NCBI GenBank assembly: GCA_905221605.1
Contig: CAJNDS010001113.1
Span: 768,501 to 832,500, forward strand
Source of the DNA: Symbiodinium natans
Taxonomy: Eukaryota; Sar; Dinophyceae; Suessiales; Symbiodiniaceae
Direction: 5' to 3'
Length of the DNA stretch: 64,000 nt
Position numbers and translations under genes: made by a program. The notes beneath the pieces were generated by a model. It searched no databases. It was not told the DNA's origin and saw only the letters and a program-made list of their open reading frames with translations. Below, piece after piece: positions 41,601 to 53,600 of the stretch (positions within the stretch are counted from its first letter, which is position 1; the number at the start of each line of letters is the position of its first letter).

Positions 41601-44600
41601 AGGAGATTGTTGGGACCCTTCTTGGCTCTAGCTCTGCAAAGTTGAAGGCGCCAAACAGGGTTTAGGCTTGGAGCATGCCTATACGCCAAGATACAAGAAT
41701 GAGGGTTTACTTGAGGTTCAGGGTACTTGTAACCCCAAATTTATCACTGTACTTATAAGCCCCCTAAGTCCCCTAAGTAGCCTATAAGTAGATGTTTTTC
41801 ATTGTGGTTATAAGTACCCATGAACCTCCAAGTAGGGTTTAGGGTTTGGGGCTTAGGGTTTAGGGTTTAGGGTTGAGGGTGGAGGCACACCAAAGTCGGT
41901 TGTGCCGGGCGGCAGGATCAGGTCGATGAACAGCAGCGGGACGAAGGCCTGGCACCCAAACTCCAACCCCGAAAGCTTACCAACAGCCAAAAAAAAGACC
42001 CTTTGAAGGGTTTAGGGTTTAGGGGTTTGGGCTAAAGGTAGCTGTTCATGGAACCCCATGAACAGCTGTTTAGGGGCTTTTGGGGTTTAGGGATTTTAGC
42101 TCTGGCGTCGCTGGGGTTTGGGGTTCCGGTTTCGTTTGGAGTAGTTTCGGGCGGAAGGGACCCTTCAACCTTAGACCCCAAAACCCTCCAAACCCCGCAG
42201 CCTCAAACCCCAAACCCTGAAACCATCAGTCCCTGTTCATGAGACGGGGCGCCAGTGCCACTGAACAGAGCAGCACGGAAAGCCAGGGGTGTGCTGGGGT
42301 TCAGGGTTTAGGGTTTGATTAGGGTTTAGGGTTTCGGGCTTAGGGTTTAGGGTTTCGGGTTTAGGGTTTAGGGTTTGGGGTTTAGGGTTTAGGGTTTAGG
42401 GTTCAGGGTTCAGGGTTCAGGGTGACGACAGACCTTCCAACGACGAGGCTCGACCTTTCCGTTCCTTCGAAGCTCTGTTGGCGGGGCCCCCAAGCTAAAT
42501 CCCCCTTGGGAGTTGTTTTTTGTTTTTGTTTATATAAAGCCCAAGGGGATAATAAGAATATTATTGTTATTAGGGTTCTAAGGGGAGTATAGCAAGTTCC
42601 TGAGCCTAAACTCTAAACTTCTCTACTTGGAGGTTCAGGGTACTTATAAGCCCCATTATAACTGCACTGATAAGCCCCCTAAGTCCCCTAAGTAGGTTAT
42701 AAGTAGACTGATAATTGTGGTTATAAGTACCCATGAACCTCCAAGTAAGTTCTAAGACCTACCTATAGCCCCAAAAAAAGCCTACCGCAGTTCCTTGGTG
42801 TGATTTCCTTGTCTACCCCCTCAAAGAGGTAGGTTCTTTCGGCTACAGGTAACCCCAACCCTAAACCCTGTAAGCATGTTCAAAGCTGTTGCTTTTCGTA
42901 CATACTTTACAGCTGAGGATTGAGAGATCAGGCCACTTTCGAAGAGGCTTTTTTTCATACAGCATGTTTACGCCTGGGTTTCTGGGTTTTGGGGCCGTGT
43001 GTTGTTTTGAAGGGAACCCAACAACATCAAACAACATGGGTTCCATGAACAGCTGCCTTCAGCCCAAACCCCTAAACCCTAAACCCTAAACCCTAAACCT
43101 GAAACCCGAAGCCCTAAACCCTCAAACCCTAAGCCCTAAACCCTAAACCCTAAACCCTAAACCCCCCTGCCTCCCAGCTGGCGCGAACGAGCCCCTCTCG
43201 GAGCTGCAAGAACCGCCGATCTTTCAAAGGCACCTGGGGTTGAGGGTTGAGGGTTTAGGGTTTAGGGTTTGGGGTTGGGATGTTCCCCCTTATACTAACA
43301 GTCCTTCACAGGGACTCTAGTGGGGGGGGTACTATAATTCCTATTCAGGACTGTCAATACAAGGGGGGAACATCCCAAGTTTAGGGTTTCTCGAGTCCAA
43401 CCCTTATATACACTTTATGTACTAAGGGCCCATACTTCGGATCACTATAGACAAGGGCAAGGGACCATACTAAGGGCCCATGGTTCCAACCTCAAAGGGT
43501 TGCGAGGGTTTGGGGTTTAGGTTTAGGGTTCAGGGGTTGGAGGTTTCAGGTCTGGATTTGGAGCTTTTGGGGGCTTGTTTCGGTCTTTTGGGGCGTCCGG
43601 GTTGCCGAAGCTCTCTTGGGGTCTCTACAACATTTCCGTTTTGCTTGGCCCGAAACCCTAAACCCAAAACCTTATCAGACGCCGGACTGCAGCCTCAGTG
43701 ACGCATAAGTCACCATTGGAGCTCCACAGCAGAAGCTAGAAACCCTAAGCCCTCAACCCCTAAACCCTTGGCAGCAGGAGCAACTGGTAGTGAAACAAAC
43801 CAGAGCACCCTTAGCCTTGTTTTGATGAGGCCCGTACCAGGTATCTAGTATTCTGAAGTTCGGGAACCCTGAACCCTAAACCCTAAACCCGAAACCCTAT
43901 AACCCTATACCCTACAACCCTACAACCCTACAACCCTACAACCCCATAACCCTATAACCCTATAACCCTATAACCCTATAACCTTATAACCTTATAATCT
44001 TATAACCGCCCTAGGCGCAGAGTTGATCGTGATGCCTAGGGCCAGGATGAAGAGGTAGCCTAAGCCCAACGCGGTGGCCCGCAATCCCCACCTGCACGGC
44101 TGCTGTGCAGGACTATGCTAGACGCATCACTGTGTGCACAACCCAGCCAGATGGCTGTAAAGCAAAATGGACAAAGACACGCCAAGGCTATGTAAGTGGC
44201 GAGTCTAGCTGTTTTCCACCTTGGTCTAAGAAAGGCCATTGAACTCTAAGGAAACCCTGATCGGTGTGCCAAGGCTATAGAATCGCGATTGTGCAGTCAG
44301 CCAGAGCGGGGTTGTGGGCTACTGATGGTATAGCTCGTGCAATTAGATGTCAATGTAAAAGCATCACAAACAGAAGCATAGAGGCCTTAGTGCATCATGA
44401 CATCAAGCACTATACCTTGGGTTCTCCCAACGGGATTGTCCGTTTCTTAACCAGGGCGGGGGGGGGCAAGGGAAAACTTTGTTCTGCGGTGCAGGCGGTC
44501 GGCATACTCAGGATCAGGCGCTAGATTATCTTGACAACAGGTGAGTTCAGATCTGGTGCATATTCTGGGACAGAAACGTACAGCACACAGGGTTTTGCGC

Positions 44601-47600
44601 ATTCGTGTCCACCCCCTTACTTACTTGAATGGCTGGAGGTTTTGGCGCTTGCTCATTTAGGCTAAGGCTTAAGTTTGCTCGGGGATCCAGGGTTCACCCC
44701 ATATACAGAACCTTAGAAGCCCTGCAACCCTCATAGCCCTACGAACCCTATAAACGGTTCACTGTACATCTTGAACCCTGAGCCGGGTGCTCTCCTGAAC
44801 TTAGCTCCTGCAACAAATAAGAGCCCTTCCCCCCTAAGGTCCGAAAAGCCCTAAAACCCAAAGGTGGTTTAGGGCTTCAAGGTTTGAGGTGAAAGGGTAG
44901 TTACTGAAGCCCTGAACCCCAAATACACATCACCAATAGCCCTTGGCGCTAAACCTTAAACATCCTTAAGCCCTGAACCCTAAGAAGCCGCAACTTGTGG
45001 CGGTGGCCTCGTACTTTCGGACTCTGCAGAACAACGCCGGGGGCAGCGGCAGAACGCTGTGAGGTGGCCTACAGAAAACACTGTTGCGGTGTAGGGTTGA
45101 GGGTTTAGCGTAGGTCCTAGGTCCCTTTTTGAGTGCCCACTAGAAGGCGGCACCCTTCAAAAGGGGTCCCAAAAGGGACCCTAATTTAGAGAACTACCAA
45201 CATGGAGATTTATGTGCTAAAGGTTTAGGGTCATGCAGGGGTAGTTTCGGGTAAATTTAGGACCTGACTGGGGGGGGTGCTTTGAGGGAGCTTATGCAAA
45301 ACGTGTTAAGGGGGGCTGTTCAAGAGCCTTTTGCAGCTTTCAGGAGTCTTGACAGGGAATTCCTTTAAGGACGCTTTCAGGGGCGTTCGACTGCTCTTGT
45401 ACCTCTTTTGATGGAAGGCCCGGAGTGCTTGTGGCGGAAGGAAAGACTGAAACCCGCCCCCAAAAACCGCCGGAAGCTTTGCGGGACACGAACCCTATAC
45501 AAATCCAATCCATCAATTAAACAAGCCTTTTCTTGGATAAAACCCGAAACCCTAAACCCTAAACCCTAAACCCTGAACCCTAAACCCTAAACCCTAAACC
45601 CTAAACTCATGGACCAGAGCGTGGCTTCCCAAACCCTACGCAGGGAGATGGGCGTCAACGTGTGCTTCAATCCAGCCCCAGCTTTGGCCAACCAGGGGTG
45701 GTTGGAGGGGTTTAGGGTTTAGGGTTTACGGTTTAGGGTTTAGGGTTTAGGGTTTAGGGTTTAGGGCTTAGGGTCAGGGCGGTTGGAGTGACTGACCCAG
45801 CAACCCGGGACGGAGCATGAAGACCTGTCAGCTTGCATGCTCATGGGGACACTGCCTGGGGATGCGGGGGAGGGGAAGGGGAGGGGGGGGAAGGGGAGGG
45901 GGGGGGAAGGGGAGGGGGGGGGAAGGGGGCAGCCCTGATCAGCAGGCCCAATAGGCACAGCAACACAGCACAAGCACGCGCAGACAGACACACGCCGACG
46001 ATCACACGCGACCACTGTGGGCCAGCCGGACCCCACATCTGATTGGATTCTCTTGTGCTACCTTTCGCCTCTGGTTTCAATCAAACCCATGTTTGAACCC
46101 TTCGTTGCGGCTGTTATACGTCACTACGTGGCCCTTTGCGCACCCAGGCTCTTCTTCCTTGGAAAACCAAATGAACCCTAAAATTGGGGTCATATACCCT
46201 ATAGTACTGAAGTTCCTATTAAGGTATATGAACCATAAACCCTTTTAAGGCTCATTTGGTCCCCAAGGATGTCAGCTGCACGGAAGGTTTAGGGTTTAGG
46301 GTTTAGGGTTTAGGGTTTAGGGTTTAGGGTTTAGGGTTTAGGGTTTAGGGTTTAGGGTTTAGGGTTTAGGGATCGGAAGACACCTCTCAAAGCCTCCATC
46401 GAGTCCTGCGAGCCCCAGACCCCGAAATCCTAAACGATCAAAGAATTGCAGAAAACTTAAACCTACAGCCCAAGCTCTCAATCCTAAACCCTAAACCCTA
46501 AACCCCAAACTCTAAACCCGCTCCAGGCACCCAGGGCCTCCACCATGGATCCGCTCGACTGCAGCCAGGCAGCCCATGGCAAAGACAGGGATCCGGCCTG
46601 GGCTTAGGGTTTAGGGTTTAGGGTTTAGGGTTTAGGGTTTAGGGTTTAGGGTTTAGGGTTTAGGGTTTAGGGTTTAGGGTTTAGGGTTTAGGGTTTAGGG
46701 TTTAGGGTTTAGGGCTAAGGGTTTAGGGTTTAGGGCTAAGGTCTTATAGGGCTTAGGTCGAGTTTAGGGTTTAACCCTACACCCACGGGTTTACGTACGT
46801 GTGTGGTTAGTTTCGGACTGTTGTGTTTGGAAAGAGTGATCTCCGTGTCTTCGGGCCCTAAACTCTAAGCCCTAAACCCTAAGCATTGGGATGTTAGGCA
46901 GATCGGCATGGTGGTGATTCGCCAGATTCCAGTGCTGTGAAACTTGCCTTCCCGCTTTGAATAAGGGGTTTTTCTGTCTGCCTCTAGGGAACTCGAACGA
47001 CCCAAGAGTCATCACACACCCCGAAAACTCTCACATTCCCGAAATGCCCCTCGACCTGGAGCCCTTCCTCATAGACAAGGGGACATGAAACCCGACATCC
47101 TAAACAGAGCATTGTGAGTGCAGGAAAGCCGGGCCGTGGAATTGGAGGGAGGACATGCGTATACCCCAACTGATCTACCCTAGGAACCCCCTTCTGAAGC
47201 CCATTGCTATAAACCCTAGTTACAAGCTGATTGAATCTGGGTTTTAGGGTTTAGGGTTTAGGGTTTAGGGATCCAACCCGAAGCAAAAAAGCGCGGGCCA
47301 AGGGCTCAATGGCCAGGCCCTGGCCGTCCAATACGACCACCTTGGTAGCCCAGCAACCACATTATAACAAGGGCACCCTTTGTTGGGGTTTAGGGTTTAG
47401 GGTTTAGGGTTTAGGGTTTAAGGTTTAGGGTTTAGGGTCTAGGGTTTAGGGGAACCTTGAACCAAAGACAAAAGGGGAAAGGGTACCACTGGGCTACCAA
47501 GCCACTCAAAATTGTCGATCCAGAAGAGGCCGATGCAGGCCTGGGAGCCCATAATGGCTTAGGGTTAGGGTTTAGGGTTTAGGGTTTAGGGTCTAGGGTC

Positions 47601-50600
47601 TAGGGTTTAGGGTTTAGGGCTTAGGGATGTTTAGGGCTTAGGGTTTAGGGTTTGGGGTTTAGGGATGTTTAGGGTACCTATATTGCTCAGGTTTAGGGCT
47701 TATGGGGTTTAGGGTCGAGGGTTTGGGGTCTAGAGTTTGTGGCGAAGGGGTTCAGGGTTCGGGTTTTGAGGGTCTTCGAGTGCGTCCCCGCCCATGTGTC
47801 TCCAACTGCAGCAGTTCTCGTCTATTGTCTGGTGTACTTGGAGGTTCATGGGTACTTATAACCCCAATTATAACTGCACATTTCAGTCCCCTAAGTCCCC
47901 TAAGTAGGTGATAAGTAGATGTATAATTGTGGTTATAAGTACCCATGAACCTCCAAGCACAAGCAAAGCTTACGGCAGAAGTGAGAGTGCCTATCGGGGT
48001 GCCTCAAAGCTCCCCCTTTGCCTGCCTCACCTCAGCCCTCGACCCTAAACCCTAAACCCTAACCCTAAACCTGACTCCTTCCTCTTCACTCCACAATCTC
48101 AACACAAAGCCGAGCCGCAATGGACATGAAGGTCGCCGCCTGTAGCCAAAAGAGCAAGTGTACCATGAGGCGGCGCCGCTGGACGTTCTGCAGCCACGAG
48201 AGCATGCTCGGGAAGACGATGTAGAAGACCGCCATGGTTTGCACCTTTGGGGTTTAGGGTTTAGGGTTTAGGGTTTAGGGTTTAGGGGAGTTGGGGGCTT
48301 AAATGCCTAAACCCTGAACCCCAAACCCTGAACCTGTAGGGTTTACGGGCTGTTTCTAGGTGAGGTGGGTTACCGTGAGGCGACTTCAAAACGCGTTGTG
48401 GGTCTACAGTACATTACCTGCCTAAACCCGCGAACCTCAAACCCGAAACCCTACGACCCTACCCCCCAAAACTAAACCCTACTCCTTACGTACACCCCCA
48501 AAGCCAAAAGTCCCAACAATTTCTTGTCTTGTTAGTGATCTGAATACATCCCACTGCCCAATACCCACATTCGTGAAGTAGGGACATAGCGGCACCCAAC
48601 AGGAAGCCCCTTCAAGGGTTACAATCATCTCATGCGTACGTATATGACTACGGTTATTTCAGGTCATGTCATATCTATATAAGAAAGGTAAACAAAACCC
48701 AATACCCCCGTATACCCTGGTTTTTCTATTGAGTACTCTTCAACAGGTAATCCCAAGAGCCAAAGACTCCTGGGGGCTGATGGCTTGGGGTTTAGGATTT
48801 AGGGTTTAGGGTTTAGGGCTTGGGGTTGAATGCTGAGGGCTTAGGATTTTTGACTTAAGGCGAAGAATCTGAACAGGGCTTGGGCTTTGGGGTTTATAAG
48901 GGTTTAGGGCCCCCCAAAAAGCAATAAATAAATAAATAAATAAATAAAAACAAAAAATCCTTTCGGGCCTATTGTAGGGGGCGTAGGTTATTAAAGCCCC
49001 AGGAGACCAAGCTCCGAAGCACTCCCAGCGCCAAAGCACTTGCAACTCTAAACCCTTAAACCCCTGAACCCCTAAAACCCCTAAAACCCCTAAACCCCTA
49101 AACCAATAGCAACTCTAAACCCTTAAACCCCTAAACCCTAAAACCCCTGAACCCCTAAACCCCTAAACCCCTGAACCAATATAACCAGCCCACAGCAGCG
49201 CTGGAATGCTTACTACCGCCGAAGGCGCGGGGCCCGAGGCAGGTAGTTGTTTTTTGGTTGGTCTTCTGTCTTCTTTAGCTACCTGAAGGCTCCAATGTAG
49301 TTCCTTTTTGGGAGGGATTCTAGTATACTGCCCCAAAAGGTACTACATAGGAGCCTTTGGGTGAGGGCTACTTGTCTCAGCCGTGGATGCGCCTGGGATG
49401 TCCGCAAGGATAGCATGCGTAAACCCCTAAACCAATAAACCCCTTAAACCCCGCATCCCCGGACCGGGATCCGGACGGTCCAGGTCACGAAGTTGCTTGG
49501 GAGCTCGATCTGCGATTTCGCTGGGAGCCAAACCTGCAAACCAGTGAGACTTGCTTGGGTACTAAGGGGGCTTAGGGTTTTGGGTTTTAGGGCCACAAAT
49601 CCCTCTGACAAAACCTCGTCAGATGATCCTCTTAAACTCAAGACGGGAAATATGAAAGAAAACCCCAAAGGCCTACGAGTACCTGTGTTACTTAGTTGCT
49701 GAATTCATAAGCCCCAAAGAAACTAAACACTTTCAGTTCTATAAGGGGTTATAGGATCCCAAAAAGTGTAAAGTGTGCTCACTCAGCTACTAGGAAGTGA
49801 CATATATTGCTGTATCATTTTAAACCCTATAAGCCCCAAACCCTATGCTCTGGGGTTTTGGGTACGTATACCCCCAAACATACCTGATAAGCCCCCTAAG
49901 TCCCCTAAGGTTCAGCGTTTTGGGCTACCGACCACCACGGCCCAGTGTGAAGAGAGAAACACTTACGAGCGCAGGCCGCCCTCAATCCCAAACCCTAAAC
50001 CGCAAACCCTTAGCGCTCAATCCCAAACCCTGTAAACCCGAAAACCCGAACACTGGAGCCTCAGTGATTCGAAGAGGTTGTCGTTTGGTGGGAGGGGGGT
50101 TGGTATACTTTTATAGGGACCGCATATAGGGAAAAACTACTCGCAACTACTCCGACACCCAAATAGCAAACCCAAAATCCAAAAACCCTATGAATCCCTA
50201 AACTCTAAACCCGAAACCCTAAACCCCAAGCCCTAGCAACCCTAAGGCGCAGTCCCAGGTGCGTCGATGGGGAAGAACCACATGTTGAGGCCCAGAGCAG
50301 TTAGGACCAGGTTGTAGTCCCAGTAAGGTGAGGACAAGAACGCCAGCGAGCCCGGTCCCTGCAGCAAGGGGCAAGGTGCCGAGGCCGGCAGCTCCAGTTC
50401 TGTGGGGTTTGAAGATGTTTAGGGCGCTTTGTTGGGGGGGTTGGGGGACAAACATTTACAAATTTTGGACTGTGGGGCTTGCCACGAGATTTAGAGATTT
50501 ACTTGGCGTTCTTCCCACGTTTCGGAGCGGGCCCCCCTACACCCTAAACCCTCAACCCTAAACCCTAAAACCTAAACCCTAAACCCTAAACCCTGAACCC

Positions 50601-53600
50601 TAAACCCTAAACCCTAAACCCCCCCGGAAGGCGGGGACACTCGTGTTGACCATCCGCATCCTTGTGGAAATCCGATCAGCTACTGACTGCGAAGGTCGTG
50701 TCGTTTTGTCCTGAGGGAGCTTCAGTATGAGGCCTTCTGTGAGCTATCCGCCAGGCTAAGGGTTTAGGGTTTAGGGTTTCGGGTTTCGGGTTTAGGGTTT
50801 AGGGTTCAGGGTTTCGGGTTTAGGGTCTAGGGTTCAGAATAAGGAGAAGGCATGGGCCAGTGCTAAAGTCAAGTCAAGAAGTGATAGGCAATGCAGCTCA
50901 ACAACCCTAAACCCTGAGCCCCAAAACCTGAACCCTGAACCCGAAGGAACCCCCTGGTTCTTTGTAGGGAATGAGGGAATGAGGGCCCTACATATACCCT
51001 TCAAGGGCTTATATAGGGCCCTCATTCCCTCATTCCCTACTAAGAACCAGCCATGTAAAACAGGGCACAATGACAGTAGAACCATCAATTTCAGGTTATA
51101 AAACTACAAGCTGCGCGGCAACGTGTGGCGACTTCCTTTCGAAGGCGAGACGTCGACGTCATGCGGCCCGTACTTCGCGGAGTGGGGAGGACTTGGGACC
51201 CCCGTCTGTTGCATACTCGCCTTGAGGAAGCAGCGCATCATCAAGAAGTAGAGCGCGTTGGTCAGCATGTACATGGGAAACAGCCTGCGTGGTCTCAAGG
51301 CAAAGGGCCGAATTTTGTATCAGGACACAGATGGTCATCCCGCCCTATACTATGTGCCTATACCCGGGAGTAACCTCGGAATGAAGGGCTGCCCTTTTTG
51401 GTTTTAAGGGGGTTATAAGGGAACCCCAAACCTAAAAAGAAAGAAAAAGGGCCCACTCCCGGTCCTATATGCTCCGAGTTGTGAACACCCAGTGGCACTT
51501 CGATAGTTTTTAGACACACATGTTAGTTGAAGACACCGGGCGGCATTGGAAACCCTAAACCCTAAACCCCAAACCCCAAACCCTAAAGCAGCTGCCTCGC
51601 AAAGCGGTTGCGCCAAAAGCGGCTCTTGTTGAAGTCAGCAATGCGGCTGCTGTCCCCACCCTCGGACCCACAGAGAACTTGCCATACTGCAAGCTGCCCC
51701 TAGGCAGCAGGAGATGCTCTGTAATGACTATGTTGCACATGTGACCGTGTCTAGTATCTAGGTCGGAAACTCGGGAACCCTATCCTAAACCCTAACCCTA
51801 AACCCTAAATCCTAAAACACCTATCCTAAACCCTAAACCCGAAACCCTAAGCCCTAAACCCTAAACCCTAAACCCCTAAACCCCTAAACCCCTAAACCCT
51901 CGGAATCTGCCAGCAGCTCAAGGGAGCTCGAGGTTTTTGCGCAATCAAAACCAGGCCAAAGCTCTGCGACCAGGTCCTTGGCGTAGCCCAGGGTCATGAC
52001 GAAGCCCGAGAGCAAGTAGAAGAAGCCTCAGCGGAGGACGAAAGTTTGGGGCTTAGGGTTTAGGATTTAAGGTGTAGGGTTCAAAGTTTAGGGCTTAGGG
52101 TTTAGGATTTAAGGTGTAGGGTTCAGGGTTTCGTGTGAAATATAAGAAGAAGAAGAAGAAGAAGAGACAGGTTTATCCTAGACTCTTCGACGCCGACGCA
52201 CCCTTGCAGACCGCCATGGCCTTTTGACCCAGTTAGGTCCTAAACCCTAAACCCTAAACCCCAAACCCCAAACCCCAAACCCTAAACCTAAACCCTAAAC
52301 CCTAAACCCTAAACCCCACCCTGCCTTCCAATTCCACAAGCAAGTATTCTTCCATCTTTGCAGTGATATACGGTGTGTTCTCAACATGATGGTCCCTTTT
52401 TGGGTGCCCTGAATTATAGTTTAGGGTTTAGGGTTTAGGGTTTAGGGCCCTGAATTAGAGGGGCCGCCTCATCATAGTAACAGGGAACCCCGCAAGCTGA
52501 ATTTGGAAGCCCAGAAGCCATAGTGAAACATCGGGGTACCCTTTTTGGGAGCTGGTTTCTTTATGAGGGAACATAGCAGCAAAAAAGGTGGCAATAGAGC
52601 ACCACTGGGCCACCAACCCAAAACCCTAAACCTTAAACCAAGTGAAGCTCACCACATGGCCCAGCAGCTCATTGACGCGCCTCCGATCAAGTCCACATGG
52701 ATTGCAGAGCTTACAATGTAGTGGCCGAAGGCCACATGCCTTGTTCGAGGCGGGCGGAGTTCGGGGTACCCAGAGACTCCAAAACCCCTTCATTAAGGAA
52801 GATCCCTTAAATTAGAATAGGAACCCTAATATGATTTAAGGTATCGGCGTATTCCTGAATTAGGGGGTTTTCGAGGCTCTGGGTAAGGAAGAGTATTATC
52901 ATTTTTGGATGGGTTCTTAAGCAATTAGTTGTGACGGCAAAGCATCCCTGTATGTCAGGAACAGAAAGCGACACACCTAAATCACCCGTCGACAGCTGTT
53001 GTTTGGGTTCAAGGTTTTGGGGGCTTGGGGATTTCGACGCCAATACCCCTAAACCCTAAACCCTAAACCTTCAGATCCTGCTGATGTAAAACCTGTCCTA
53101 GGGCCTACTTACTTTTACCCCAGCGTCCCAGAACTCGGAATTCAAAGCCCCTAAACCCTAAACCCTAAACCCTAAACCCTAAACCCTAAACCCTAAACCC
53201 TAAACCCTAAACCCTAAACCCTAAACCCTAAACCCCCCAAGCTCTCAAATCCCTACCATACTTGCCTCACCAGCTCCCTCTCAAGGCTAAAAACAAGGAA
53301 AAACCCGCCCCAATAATCCGACCAACCCCTCTAAAGCCCCATTCACCCCAGCCCCCTTATAAATCACCACGAGCCCGGTTCAACCCCCAACCAGATACAC
53401 CCGAAACCAAAACCCGAAATGCTACAAACCCCTCTGAGCAACCTGAACTGCAATAGGCCTTATACTCGAACCCTGAAATGCCCTAAGCAAACCCTAAACC
53501 CTAAACCCTAAACCCTAAACCCTAAACCCTAAACCCTAAACCCTAAACCCTAAACCGAAAACAAAGCCCCGGAGTGCGGTTCGCGCTGCAAGGCCGCTAG

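Noticed and set aside
45761-46080. Proline-rich protein
   Set aside because: Its PPPSP tract is the translation of the G/A-rich tract; the rest lacks a domain.
53262-53456. Lys/Pro-rich small protein
   Set aside because: C-rich, telomere-like composition explains it; no start, splice or domain evidence.
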